From Xylaria sp. FL1777 (Eukaryota > Ascomycota > Sordariomycetes > Xylariales > Xylariaceae), in contig MU400794.1 in assembly GCA_022578965.1 (NCBI GenBank), positions 1 to 41,626 of the forward strand: a stretch of DNA of 41,626 nt. Reading direction: 5' to 3'. Below are positions 30,990-41,626 of this stretch, one piece after another. The notes under the pieces are model-generated. The model was not told the origin of the DNA. It saw nothing but the letters and a program-made list of their open reading frames with translations, and made no database searches. Numbering within the stretch: the stretch's first letter is position 1; every line of letters starts with the position of its first letter. A program made the translations under genes and the position numbers.

Positions 30990-32060
30990 AAAAAACCCTA
31001 AATATTATACAATTATAAAACAATTAAAAGCAAAAAAGCTTACAAATTTTTAATAGTTAATAAAAAAATTTTTAGTTTACTATAAAAACAAAATTTATAT
31101 TTTTTTTAAAAAAGCTATATATTTTTAACTTATTAAACTATATTATAATAATTTTTTAGCTAAATATTTTAGCTAAAGTTACACTTTAAAACTATTATAA
31201 CAAAAGTTTTACTAAAGCAATATAAAATTAAATATTAAAAAGTATATATAAAGTTATATAATTTGCTTTAAAACTAAAGCAAAACATTACTAAAAGTATA
31301 ATAAACTTAATGCTTTATTAATATTTAATAAACTTATATAAAAGCTATTTATAAACTTTATTATAAGTTTGCTAAAAACTTTTTATAAAAAAAAACTAGT
31401 TAATATTATTTTTATTATTATAAATAAATTTACTAAGCTTATATATTTATTTTTAGTTAATACTACTATAACTTTAATTAAGCTAGCAGTTTTATTTTAC
31501 TATAAAATTAAATGTATTTATAATAGCTTAAAAAGCATTATTTTTAATAAAAGCTTTGTTTTTATTAGCTAATTCTAGTTTAATTTATATTATTATTTAA
31601 AAATTAAACAAAAGCTTTTAGTAATATTTTATTTTAAAACTAATAAACAAATAAAACAAATAAACTAAGTAATTAAAAGCTATTTTAAATGTTTTATAAA
31701 TAGTAAATAAATTAATTAGCTTTAATTTTTATTTTAAGCTTTTTTTGCTATAAATTCTGCTATTAATTTTATAACTAAACGATTACTTTTTAAAGCTTTA
31801 TATAATTATATGCTAGAATTTTGTTTGTTTATTAAAAACAACTTTATATTAAAAAAAATTTTAGCTATATAAAAATATTTTAATAAATTATAAACTATTA
31901 AAAACAAAATAATAAAGCAATAATAAATTATAACTAATAAATATATAAAATACTATAATAATAAGCATAAATTTATAACTTTTAAAATTAAAAACTTAAT
32001 AGTACTATTAATAAAAAATATTAAGTTTAAAAATAAAAAATTAACGCTTAAGTTTATTAA
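30990..32060 (+). pseudogene. Integrase remnant, Chromo-2
   Basis: A Cys with a nearby Lys-Ala-Lys-His-Tyr relic (about 31262-31285) marks the end of the zinc module. The core frame is open from 31369 to 31572 (67 codons), a rare genuine sense fragment: Tyr-Lys-Lys-Lys-Leu-Val-Asn-Ile-Ile-Phe, then Ile-Ile-Asn-Lys-Phe-Thr-Lys-Leu, then Lys-Ser-Ile-Ile-Phe-Asn-Lys. In Gypsy integrases these are Val-Asp-x-Ile, Asp-Arg-Phe-Thr-Lys and Ser-Asp-Arg. Further on, Thr-Asn-Lys-Gln-Ile-Lys-Gln holds the lost Glu. It would have inserted the element cDNA. Confidence 0.85.
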
Positions 32061-32224
32061 ACTTTTTTAAATTCTTTTTATAGTTAGTTTATAAGCATAC
32101 TATATTAATTTTTTAAAACAATATAACTGCTTTTATTTTGTTTTTTTAATTTAATTACTTAAGCTTTAAAAAGCTAAACATAAATATAGTTTACTTATAT
32201 TAAACCTTAAAAATAAGTTAAAAA

Positions 32225-32350
32225 AATAAAAAGTTAAAAATATAGTAAGTAAAATAACTTATAATAAAGAAAAATATTATTTTATTAAGTAAAAAAGCTA
32301 GCTAACTAAATATAATTAATAAGTATTTATTATTAATATTATAACTTTTA
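32225..32350 (+). pseudogene. Chromodomain remnant, Chromo-2
   Basis: Reads Ile-Val-Ser-Lys-Ile-Thr-Tyr-Asn-Lys-Glu-Lys-Tyr-Tyr-Phe-Ile-Lys-(stop)-Lys-Ser-(stop)-Leu, then Tyr-Asn-(stop). This is the chromodomain pattern with stops at the Trp positions. It follows the integrase at the normal distance. The match is shorter than for Chromo-1. Confidence 0.65.
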
Positions 32351-32399
32351 AAATAATTAAAAACTTTAAAAAGCGCTTAAATTACAAAAAAAAAGCAAA

Positions 32400-34110
32400 G
32401 CTATTAAGCTAACAAAATAGTACTAATTTATTATTAATTTAACTATAAACTAAAGCTTAAATATATTATATATATTAACTAATTATTTTTTTGTTTTTAA
32501 TTATATAATAAAAATTATATTTATTGCTTTAAGTTTTAAAATATTTGCGCTTTATTAATAAGCTATACGTAAAAATGCTATAAACAAGTTATAATATTTT
32601 TATAAAAAAGCCTTAAAATATTAATTATTAAACTTTAAAACATTTTTATATTAAAAAAAGCTAACTAAATACTTTTATTTATGCTTATTAGTAATAATTA
32701 ATATAGCTTTATGCATATTTTTTTTAAAAGAAATAAAAGCAGCTTTTTAAGCTATATATTTATAGTTTATAATTTGCACTTTAAGTGCAGTTAAATAAGC
32801 ATATTGCTAGCATTAAAAATAGTTTTAATTTTATTAAAAAATCTTATAAAATTAGTTTAAATAAAACTATTTATAGCGCTTATATAAAAAAGCTTAATAG
32901 TTTAGCAAGCTAAAAATTTACGCTTTACTATTAAATGCTTATATTTAGCACAATATTTTTGCATTACTAAATATTAGTTAAACTTTATACAAAATAAAAA
33001 CAAAATAACTTACTTTTATATTATTAACTTTACTAATTAATTAAAACTAAGCTTTATAAGTTAACAAAAAACGCAAAAATGCTTTTAAAAAGCAAAACTA
33101 TATAGCTGCAAAATTAATACAATAATTGTTTAAAGTTTTCTAAATAATAATGTAATTTTTATTTATAACAACTTTTTTATAATTGTTTTTTTAAAAAACA
33201 AAAAAATAAACAAATTAGTTTAATAACTTTTAAATGCGTATTATATTAAAATATAATATAGCAAATAATTAACTTATTAATAAAACTAATCCGAAATAAA
33301 TATAAATTAATATATAAGCTTGCATAAAGTATAGCTGTTTATATAGCTTATATAAGCTATTATTTTTAGATTTTTAAATTTGCAAATTATATTTAAAAGT
33401 AAGCTATTTTTTAGCTAAAATACCTTTTTAAAACGCTTAAAACAAAGCTAATACACTAATAAACTACTTAGAACTATTGCTTTTTTAATAGTTTTATACT
33501 TTTTGTTTTTAGCTTTAGTAGTTTATTTATAAAGTTTATAAACAAAAGTTATAATAAAAATAAACTAACGCTTAAACAGCATAAAAACTTTAATATTTAC
33601 ATTAAAATTAAACTTATTTTTTGCGTTGTTTATATTAAAATTATGCAAGCTAGCATTTAGATTTTTTTTAAGATTTATAAAGTTAAAATTATTATTATTT
33701 TTATTTTTATTTTTTTTTTTACGATTAATAAAAAGCCTAATAATGTTTAAATTTTTATTAAAATTAAAGCTATTTTAAAAAAAAAGCAAACCGCTAAAGT
33801 TTTTATTTTTATTATTAAAGTTATTAAACTTTTAGCAAAAAAGTTTATTAAAGTTTTGTTTTATAGTAAAATTAGACTTATTTTTAAATAAATTTAAGCG
33901 CAAAACAAGTTATAATAATTTTTTACGTTTATATTTATAACTATAGCTTTAATTATAACTACGTTTATGCGTATTATTTTTAACTACTGTAAGTTTAAGC
34001 AGCATAATTATAATGCAAATAGTAATTAAAAAAAAAGCAAAAAAGATATAAAATAAATATAAGATTAGTAGTAATAAAATAAATAGCTAAAACTAAATGT
34101 TTAATAGTAG

Positions 34111-34113
<3 letters not shown>
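32400..34113. other. Extra 3' region of Chromo-2, coding potential unclear
   Basis: About 2.1 kb lies between the chromodomain and the 3' LTR, far more than a normal 3' untranslated region. Between about 33250 and 34020 a minus-strand frame (codons in phase with 33961) has about 9 stops before the final cluster in roughly 240 codons, where about 26 are expected, and reads as Asn/Lys/Phe-rich. The plus-strand frame in the same codon phase is similarly open from 33481 to 34020, so the strand cannot be decided. 32400-33240 shows nothing I recognise. Confidence 0.35.
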
Positions 34114-34158
<45 letters not shown>

Positions 34159-34258
34159 AAAAAAATAAAAATTAAAAAATTTAAAAAAAAAATAAAAAAA
34201 AAAAAAAAAATATTATTATTAAAAAAATAAATACATAAAAAAAAATTTTTAATATTAC

Positions 34259-34294
<36 letters not shown>
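34114..34294. repeat. A-run cluster near the Chromo-2 3' end
   Basis: Three long runs of A (about 34114-34156, 34188-34210 and 34260-34294) separated by AT-rich sequence. They give a meaningless poly-Phe frame on the minus strand. Run lengths may be unreliable in the assembly. Confidence 0.8.
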
Positions 34295-34296
<2 letters not shown>

Positions 34297-34539
34297 AACA
34301 TATAGCAATAAAAGTATAAGTATAAGCTTTGCTATAAATATAGCACAAAACAAACATAACTTAATACATAAATACAAGCATAAATATATAGGTATTTTAA
34401 CTATTATACTATATAGGCATTTTATTTAATATATTACATTTATGCTTAATTGCTTTACATTATTTTATTTTATTACTTATACTTAGAATTAATTATTTTA
34501 ATTAATTTTACTTATATATAAGTTAAAAACAACTTAATT

Positions 34540-34556
34540 AAAAAAAAAGAAATAGT
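34540..34556 (+). other. Polypurine tract of Chromo-2
   Basis: AAAAAAAAAGAAATAG lies directly before the 3' LTR start and fixes the element on the plus strand. Confidence 0.65.
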
Positions 34557-34749
34557 TATTATAATTAGGCTACTTAAGTACTTTAGCATATATTACATAT
34601 TACTTATATATATAGGATATTTTTTTTATACTTATTTTATAGGAGTTTTTTTTTTTTTTTAAGCTTTAGTTTTATTAGATACTTATTATAAAACTAGAGA
34701 TATATTAACTATTATACTTAACTTTTAATGCTTTATACCTTTTGTGATA
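34557..34749 (+). repeat. 3' LTR of Chromo-2
   Basis: 193 bp, TATTATAATTAGGC...TTTTGTGATA, with eroded ends compared with the 5' LTR. It keeps ATAGGAG-type bases in the middle shared with the 5' LTR. Confidence 0.93.
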
Positions 34750-35488
34750 ATAAAATTATTGCATAATATATTATTATTATTAATATTTATTTAATAAACT
34801 AAAAAACAACTAGTTTTTTAAACAAATTATAAAAACAAAAATATAAAACTTTTATAAATTAAAATAGTTAGTTATAACTATAGTTTATTATAAAGATTTA
34901 TAAAAATTTATAACATTTAAAAAAAATTTTAATTATATTTATAATACTATTTTAAAAAAATATAAAAATAACTGCTATAAATATTATTAGCTAATTAAAG
35001 CATAATTATATTAAAAAATAGTTATTAAAAGTAAAAAAGCTTAAAAACTGCAATTTAAAGCTTGTTTAAAAGCAAAAACAAAACAAAGTATAATAACATT
35101 TAAAGTATTAAATAAAATAAACACTTAAATATTTTATAAAAAAAAATTAAAAAACAAAATAAATATTTACTAAAAAAGCAGCAAGTAGCTAAAAAAACTA
35201 AAGCTTTACATAAAGTTTAATGCAATAACTAAAAAAATTAATTTAAAGTTAAACTTATATATTAAAAAAAAAAGTATAACATTTTAATTAATTTAAAAAT
35301 ATAAGTTAATATAATTTTACTTAAAGTAATAAAACAAAATAAAATCTTTTAAAAATATAAGCAAAAATCTTAAAAAATTAAAAAATTTAATAAAAATACT
35401 TTTAGCTATAATAATAGTTATATACTTAAAAAAACTAAACTTTTTAATATATTTATATAAAAATATAAAAAGCAAATTATATTAAATA
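34750..35488 (+). mobile_element. Chromo-1 copy C, fourth piece
   Basis: Resumes copy C directly after the ATAAA duplication of F and runs parallel to bases 1-680 of copy A. It contains the region upstream of the polymerase, for which no protein motif is recognisable. It ends with AAATTATATTAAATA (35474-35488), the target duplication of the long LINE. Confidence 0.88.
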
Positions 35489-38400
35489 ACCTTTTTTAAA
35501 TTCTTTACACTTAATTATAACTTTGTAAGTTCGAGCCTAATTATTAAATAATTAAGATTGCTAGAATTAACATAACAACTTTTACTTACTAAGTAGGTTG
35601 CATTTTATCCGCAGAGTACAAATATAACAAAAAACAAAAAAATAGTGTTAAATAACCTATTTATTAAAAACGCAATTAATATGCTATTAAAACTTACTAG
35701 CAATATAACTATAAAGCAGCAATATTTTAACAGAAAACATAAAGCTAACAAACTTCCTAATATGTAAAAAATAGTTAACAAAATTATAAAACTAGTAATA
35801 TAACTATTAACAGAAAAAAAAATAGCAAAAAAAATCTCTTTTTAAAGAAATGCAAAAAAAGCATAAATAGTACATATATTAAAAAAAGCTTAAAAAAGCT
35901 AACAAAGCATAAAGCCTAATAACAAAAACAACCTTAATATATTTATAACTTGTTATAACTTAAATACTATTATAAAAACTAACTAAAAAAGCATTAAAAA
36001 TACTATTTAAAAGCTTTTTTAATAAACTTTGTTAAACGTAAATACGCTAAAATTTTAAGTATAAATTATAGCTTTATAGCTAGCTTACAATAATAAAGCA
36101 GTACTATTTAAACAAAACAAAAAAATACTAATTAAAGTTAAAAAATAAGCTAATAACTTTAAAAATAAAACATTAGCTAATATTATTAAAGCAATAAATA
36201 TAGCGTTTATAAGCAGTAATATAATTGCTGCTAAAAAGCTATATAGCAAAAACATAATAATTACTTTTAAAAAAGCAGTACTTTAAAAAGCTAAAAAAAA
36301 AAAAATAAATTATAAAAGCTTTTAAAAAAAAGTTAAAAGTATAACAAAAAAAAGCAGCGCTAATAATAAAAAGCATTTTAGCAAAATAAGTTAAAGCAAT
36401 ACATTTAAACAAAAACTTATTATAGCTATTATATAATAAATACTTTAAAGTTACAAAGTACAAAAAAATGTTATCTAAAAACGCAAAAGCTAAATTTACG
36501 TTAATATTATTATATATAAGCAACATTATAGCAGCTAAAATAATATGCAAAAATAGTTTTTTATAAAAAGCTTAGCTATTTAATTGCAAACTTTTTATTA
36601 TAAAGCTTAAAATTATATAATGCTTTAATTACTATAAATATAGTTATATAGCTAAATATTGCTGCAAAAACCTAAAATATAATTATTATTTAACTTTAAA
36701 ACACTAAAAAAATAAAAAAGGCTGCTTAATAAAAATGCAAAAAGTAAAGCAAAAATGCATAAACTGCAAAAAAATATACGTAGCATAAAATAAAGCTTAC
36801 TAAAAAAAAGTTAAACAAAAAAATAAAGCAAAAGCAGCATATATATTATAACTTAAAAGCTTTTAAAGTGTTAAAAAAGCAGCAGCAATAAGCAAAAAAA
36901 TAAATAAAAATAATTTAAAAATATTAATAGTATTAATATTTATAAAGCTAAATAAAAAAAAGTTATTAATAAAAAAACAGCAAACTAGCAATACAAGCAA
37001 AAACTTATTTTTATTAACTTAATAATATATAATATTGCTTTTTAAAACATTATAAAATTTAAAAGCAATATAGCATATATGCTATAAAATAATAGCTTTA
37101 ATTATATAGCAGTTTAAAAGCTAATAATTAATAAACATAGCAATATATATTGCTTTAATAATAATAGCTACTAAGTTGTTTAGTTAAAAAGCAAAGCTGC
37201 ACTATATATAAACAAAAAAATTATAATAAAAACGCTAGCAAAAAACGCTAGTAAAAACTAAGCAAAAGTTATAATAAGCAATAATAATTTAGCAGTATTT
37301 TTATAATTAATATATTTGCTAAATCAAAAAAAAACAATTTAGCGTAGTTTAATTTAAAAAATATATAAAGCAAGTAAGCTAAAAAAACGCTATATATTTA
37401 TAAGCAACTTTAACTTTTATTATTTATTATAAAACTTAAAAAGCAAAAAAAGCTAAAAAGCAAATAAACTGCTTAAGTTTATTACATAATAAAATTTTAT
37501 ATTAGCTATTTTTTAAAAAAAAATAACTAAAATAAAGCATAAATAAAAAAGCTTAACAATAAACTTAGTATAAATGTTTAATAACTTAACTACTATTTAC
37601 TAAAAAGATTTAAAGTAGCTAAATTTTAACTATAAAACATTAAAAGTTATAATTAACTTAGAAGTAGCTTTATAAAAATACTTAAAAAAAGCAAAAAAAT
37701 AAAACTAGCTTAAATTAAACAAAAATAAAGCAGCTATAAAAGCAAAAGCTATTATTATAAAAATATATATATTACGTATATTTAGCAAGCTAAATAATAT
37801 TTTTAACCTTTTAATCTAGCAATTAATAAAAATAGCAAATAAAATAACGCTTAAAAAAACTATAAAAAAAAAACACTAAGTATTACTTTAGTAATTCTTA
37901 AAAGTAGTTAAAACAGAAAAAAAAGCAAAACAAGCATACTGCAGGTTTTAAAGCAAAAGAACTAAAGTAGCATAATAAGCCTTTAAAAAAAAAAAAAAGC
38001 CTTTAGTAATAAAGTAAAAAAAGCGCAAAAACGCAACTAAAAACAAGCATTTATAAAAGTATTTAAAAATTTTAAATTATTATAAAGCTTAACTAAATAA
38101 GCAAAGTTTGCTTATAAGCTAGCTTTAAAAATTACTATAATTTTACTATTAAAACAAACAAAAAGTAAGCTATTTTTTATTAATACTTTTAAAAAAAAAA
38201 CAGCTTTACTAATAAAACGCTTTTTTTTTGTATTATTAGCAAACTTGTTTAATATACTTAAAAAAAACCTAACTTATAATAATTATTAAAAGTTTATAAT
38301 TAACGTTAATACAAAAAAAAAAAACATAATATTGCTAATATAAAAGTTAGCGCTATAAAAAGCGCTAAAAAATAACTTGCTACTTAATAGCTTTTTTAAA

Positions 38401-39609
38401 GCTTATAAACCTGCTTTAGCAAAAAAAATAACAATATTATATATTGCTAGCTTTTTACTAAAGTATTACTTAATACAATTTAAGTAAGCAAAAATAGTAA
38501 TTATACTTAAACTTAAAAAATTAGAAAAAACTAAAAAAACAGCTAAAAAGTAGCACTTTATTACGCTTATTTGCACAGTAAAAAAAGTACTAAAAAAAAA
38601 GCTATATTACTACATAACAAAAATAGCTAAAAAAGAAAATTTTCTGCTAAATAACTAAATAAATAACAAATAAAACAAATTAATAAATATAGCTATTAAA
38701 CTAGTATTAAAAACAGCAAAAAAAACAATTAATAAAAAAAGCATAGCATTTTTACTATAATTAAACATTACAAAAACTTTTAACACTATTAATAAAAAAA
38801 AAATAATATATATTTTGTAATAAAAAGGCTTTTTTTTTTAAATAGTTATATAAATAAACTTTTTTATATTAAACTATACAATATATTTTTGCTTTAATAA
38901 AGCAATGTTTTAGCTAATAGCACTAAAAGCTAAAGTTTTTTAAAAGTTCTTGCGTTTATTTTTTTTTTTTTTTTTATATATTTTAATACTTTATAATAAC
39001 TTTATTATGCATTAAAAGCTAATAATAGTTAGCTTTGCTAATAATACTAACCTTATTACAGCAAACTTAAATATAAAACAAAATTATAAAGCTTTAAAAG
39101 CAGCGTAAAAAACGTATAAAAGCTAAGCAAAACAACATAAAATAAAGTTTATACTGCAAAAAAGCAAATTAATGCACTTCTTTAGCAATAAAACAGCGTT
39201 TATACAAGTAATACATTTTTTTAATATAATAATACACTTAAAAAATAGCATAAAGTTTTTAAAAGTATAGTTTAATAAAAACATAAAATAAAAAAAACAC
39301 TTAGCAAAGCTTAAAAAAAAACTAAGCATTTAGTTATATATAATAACTAAGCTATAAAACTTTGCATAAAATAATAGCATAACAAAAGCAAAACAAATAT
39401 ACGTTATAATAATGTAAAGCACTTTAGTTTATAATATAGTAACTTAACACAAAAACTTTAAAGAAAACAAAGCAAAAAGTATTGCTAACTTATTAATAAT
39501 AATTTAAAACAAATGCTTTAAACGTATAACTAAAGCTTTTAAAGCAACTAAAACAAAGCATTTAAAAACTAAAATAAAAATTCTTTTTATTAACTTATAT
39601 TTTAGCAGT

Positions 39610-40010
39610 AAAACAGCAGCTTGTAAATACTACATAAAAAGCTTAGTAGTTAAAAAATTAATCCAAAAAGCAACAAAAAAAATTAAAACTTTTATTTAAA
39701 ACACAAAAGCCCAAAAAGCTAAAAACTAAACAAAAAGCAAGCTTATAAGCAACAATAAAAGCATAACTAAAAAAAATCTAATATTAGCTTTAAACTTCTA
39801 GCAAAAAAAATAATTAAAAAAAAAAAAACTTAAAATTATACTAAAAAAAAAATAAATAAGCAAATAAAGCTAAACTAAAACAAGCAGCAATTGTTTAATA
39901 ATAGCTAAATAAAAGCTTAGCAAAAATAAAGCCTTTAAAAAGTATAGCAAATTACTAAAGCATAAAGCAGCTATAATAATACAAATATATATTAGAAAAA
40001 TAAAGCTAAA
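39610..40010 (+). pseudogene. LINE 3' frame with Cys pair and Lys/Gln-rich helix, long copy
   Basis: Homologue of the frame in the short copy. 39619-39633 reads Ala-Cys-Lys-Tyr-Tyr, where the short copy has Ala-Cys-Lys-His-Cys; both derive from the same codons. Lys-Ser-Leu-Val-Val-Lys-Lys-Leu-Ile-Gln follows, then Lys/Gln-rich sequence with length changes in A-runs. Retention of this part in the truncated copy reflects 3'-end bias of LINE insertion. Confidence 0.38.
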
Positions 40011-40339
40011 AGTGTTTTTGCATAAAAAAAAGTTCTAAGCTTTTTTATGCTTTTTTATAAATGCGCAAAAAAAAAAAAAATCTTTTAATATATAGTTTTA
40101 CGTTATAACTTACTAAAAAACAAAAAAAAGCAGCTATAAAAAAGCTTTATAACTAAGCTACTATAAACTAACAAAAACTTATAACTAGCTATAAAAAAGC
40201 TTAAAACTACAAATAATATTGCAAAATAGCTATTTGTTATTAATAAAATAGCAATATATAATAAAGCAGTTAAAATAAAAAAGAATAAAAAAAGAAAAAA
40301 AAAAGCAAGAAATAAAAAAAAAACTAGCAAAAAAAGCAA

Positions 40340-40631
40340 AAGCGCTTTTTTAGAAGTCCTAAAAAACAAAAAAAAAGCTTTTGTACGCTTTCTAAAAAAG
40401 CAAAAAGTTTAAAAGCTTCAAAAAGAGTTTTTTTGCCTTTTAACCATTACTTTTCGTTTAGTAAGCTAATTAATAAAAACCAGTTATTACAAGGTAAAAG
40501 AACTTTAAAATAACAGCATAAACATTGTTGCATAAGGTTTTTATCCGGCTTTTTATACGGTTTTACTTATAGGTACACAAGTAAAAAAACCGCGCTATAA
40601 AGTAGCATAGCAAGTTATTAATAATAATAAT
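40340..40631 (+). other. LINE 3' untranslated region and (TAA)n tail
   Basis: Well preserved between the two copies (the other is 16814 to about 17100 on the minus strand) and less AT-rich than its surroundings, with TTTTTATCCGGCTTTTTATA and AAAAAACCGCGCTATAAAG. It probably contains the recognition sequence for the element's own reverse transcriptase. Confidence 0.65.
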
Positions 40632-40709
40632 AAATTATATTAAATATTGCTAATATATTTAATTATAATATTATTTTAAGAATATTATAGCTAAAAACTA
40701 GCAACTTTT
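40632..40709 (+). mobile_element. Chromo-1 copy C, fifth piece
   Basis: A short resumption of copy C, parallel to copy A at about 675-745, starting with the LINE target duplication. It is cut by the LTR of copy E. The rest of copy C must lie to the right of the window. Confidence 0.85.
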
Positions 40710-41203
40710 TATAACGGACCTATTATATATTAATATAATAGGTTTGCTTTTAGGGTTTTAATTTGCAAGTAATAATAGAATCTTTAATAGTAGTTCGTTA
40801 AAAAGGTTTTTAAGGTACTTTTATTATTATGCATTAATAAAGGTTTTAAAGAATTAAAAATAATAAATATATTAATGTTTAGCAGTTATAAAAAATTAAT
40901 AGCTAAAGAACTAAAACTAAATAAATAACTAAATATAAAAAATGCATAATTATATAAATAAAAAAAAAGTAAAAAAAGTAGTAATTTTTTTTAAATTATT
41001 GCAAGTTTAATAAGCATTAAATTATTATAAGCTTAGTAAGCTTTAAATTACTATAAGCTTAGTAAGCTTTAAATTATTGTAAGCTTAATAAGCTAAATAA
41101 ATTATTACATAATTTTAGCTTTAGCTAGCAAAAAAAAAAGTGCAAAATATATATAAAAGCATTAAGCTACTTTAAAAGCTATTTTTATGCTAATTTTATA
41201 ATA
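40710..41203 (-). repeat. 3' LTR of copy E (subfamily 2)
   Basis: 494 bp, TATAACGGACC...TTTTATAATA in window orientation, collinear with the LTR of copy B. It has three 26-bp units at 41009-41086. Confidence 0.9.
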
Positions 41204-41375
41204 TTATTTCTTTTTTTCTAGAATTATTATTTTAATAATTTTCCGTAAGTATTTTTTTTTCTTTTTTTTCTTATATGTTATAATATTAAAGCGCATTAAA
41301 AAAACTAACTGCTTATTTAAAACAAAATAAAAACTTGTTTTTGTTTTTTTTATTAATTTTACTAGCTATAAAATT

Positions 41376-41470
41376 ATGCTTTACTTTTGCTGCTTTAATT
41401 AGTTATTAATATATAAAATAATAAATAATATATTTTATTGTTTTAAATATATATATGCTAATTATTTTTA
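41376..41470 (+). pseudogene. Diverged antisense Cys cluster, copy E
   Basis: At the position equivalent to the antisense ORF of copy D, a plus-strand frame reads Tyr-x2-Cys-x6-Tyr-x8-Cys-x2-Tyr, with Tyr codons TAC or TAT that are one G-to-A step from Cys. The cluster spacing is therefore almost that of copies A and D although the residues between have changed. Further downstream a Lys-rich stretch follows. Evidence is suggestive only, because three of the five positions must be assumed. Confidence 0.35.
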
Positions 41471-41626
41471 TAATAAATTAAAAGTTTTAATTAACTTAAT
41501 TAATAATATAATCTTTAAACACTGTTATTTTAAAAAAAAAAAAAAGCAAGCAAAGCAATAGTTACTTTTAGTTTAAAAAAAATTAAAATAAGCTTAAAAT
41601 AGCTTTAATTTTGTTTTAAGCAAGTT

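Larger units (their letters stand above)
26741..34749 (+). mobile_element. Chromo-2 copy F, full-length chromovirus
   Basis: A complete 8009-bp Ty3/Gypsy element with short 193-bp LTRs and a perfect 5-bp duplication ATAAA (26736-26740 and 34750-34754). It is a different family from Chromo-1: LTR, gag and polymerase sequences do not match. Order: LTR, gag with an Asn-rich part and a Cys/His cluster, polymerase, RNase H, integrase, chromodomain, 2.1 kb of extra 3' sequence with A-runs, polypurine tract, LTR. Confidence 0.94.
35489..40631 (+). mobile_element. LINE-like element, long copy (about 5.1 kb)
   Basis: Interrupts copy C with a perfect 15-bp duplication AAATTATATTAAATA (35474-35488 and 40632-40646) and ends in a TAA repeat, TTATTAATAATAATAATAAT. 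The empty site is seen in copy A at about 673-690. No LTR or terminal inverted repeat is present. Protein motifs are too eroded for a firm call: a stretch at about 37388-37480 resembles the block after the polymerase active site of LINEs (Leu-Thr-Phe, then Lys-Ala-Lys-Lys-Ala and Cys-Leu-Ser-Leu-Leu). Given the amount of sequence upstream, the copy may lack ORF1. The insertion signature, not the protein, supports the class. Confidence 0.72.
40710..41626 (-). mobile_element. Chromo-1 copy E, 3' end only
   Basis: A minus-strand element entering from the right: 3' LTR, polypurine tract (41204-41219) and about 400 bases of the 3' internal region. The internal part starts like copy D (19428 onward) and then diverges, so it is a relative with a subfamily-2 LTR. 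Its chromodomain and other genes are outside the window. Confidence 0.85.

Noticed and set aside
32060..32220. Host gene between integrase and chromodomain of copy F
   Set aside because: The stretch is collinear with the integrase C-terminal linker and shows no independent motif.
34101..34301. Minus-strand poly-Phe frame
   Set aside because: Produced purely by long A-runs on the plus strand.
36239..36550. Minus-strand 103-codon frame, and similar ones at 39123-39329 and 40103-40369
   Set aside because: Antisense frames within the LINE, hydrophobic because of the A-rich plus strand; the 3'-most one falls over the junction of ORF and untranslated region and is not kept in the short copy.
35489..40631. 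DNA transposon or Helitron instead of a LINE
   Set aside because: There are no terminal inverted repeats; the duplications are long and differ in length between copies (15 and 13 bp), one copy is 5'-truncated, and both end in a TAA repeat.
1..41626. Mitochondrial, plasmid or apicomplexan origin because of about 14% G+C
   Set aside because: The window holds only decayed nuclear LTR, LINE and SINE elements with transition-type damage typical of fungal repeats, and no organellar gene was recognised.

Overview
The window is a graveyard of nested transposable elements in what looks like a filamentous ascomycete (Pezizomycotina) genome that has suffered very heavy repeat-induced C-to-T/G-to-A mutation. 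Base composition is extreme: a 300-base sample at 30001-30300 has 41 G+C (about 14%). All sequence differences I compared between element copies are transitions, Trp/Gln/Arg codons have become stops, and the acidic catalytic residues of polymerase and integrase have become Asn or Lys. No intact host gene, rRNA or tRNA gene was found. Which fungus this is cannot be told from the sequence.

Four groups of elements are recognisable. (1) Chromo-1, a Ty3/Gypsy chromovirus of about 7.7 kb with LTRs of 494-517 bp (TGTTACA...TGTTACA): copies A (1-4959, +, 5' end outside the window), B (4960-12319, -), C (14476 onward, +, split by five insertions), D (18912-26642, -, complete, ACTAA target duplication) and E (40710 to the end, -). 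Order of parts: LTR, gag, reverse transcriptase, RNase H, integrase, chromodomain, 3' region, polypurine tract, LTR. (2) Chromo-2, copy F (26741-34749, +, complete, 193-bp LTRs, ATAAA duplication), also with a chromodomain and an extra 2.1 kb at its 3' end. (3) Gypsy-3, fragment G (12320-14475, +), carrying reverse transcriptase and RNase H. (4) Non-LTR material: a LINE-like element with a (TAA)n tail (long copy 35489-40631; 5'-truncated copy 16814-18646) and a long tRNA-headed SINE of about 730 bp (8167-8899 and 17201-17930), each with long target duplications.

The layers can be ordered. G was hit by C. C was then hit, from left to right, by the short LINE (later hit by a SINE), by D, by F, by the long LINE and by E. 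The pieces of C (14476-16813, 18647-18911, 26643-26740, 34750-35488, 40632-40709) read continuously when the insertions are removed. B holds the other SINE, and A appears to sit in the 3' part of B, making a large inverted repeat.

The least expected observation is an open-frame remnant on the strand opposite to the retroviral genes in the 3' region of Chromo-1 (copy D 19528-20088 +; copy A 4342-3785 -; a diverged form in copy E). It keeps the spacing C-x2-C-x6-C-x9-C-x2-C-x7-C, which is that of a fungal Zn2Cys6 cluster, followed by a Lys/Ala/Leu/Gln-rich helix-like stretch, and converges tail to tail on the chromodomain. A second notable signal is the mutation context: surviving cytosines lie almost only after a purine, so TC/GA and CC/GG are lost more completely than the CA/TG expected from classical repeat-induced point mutation.
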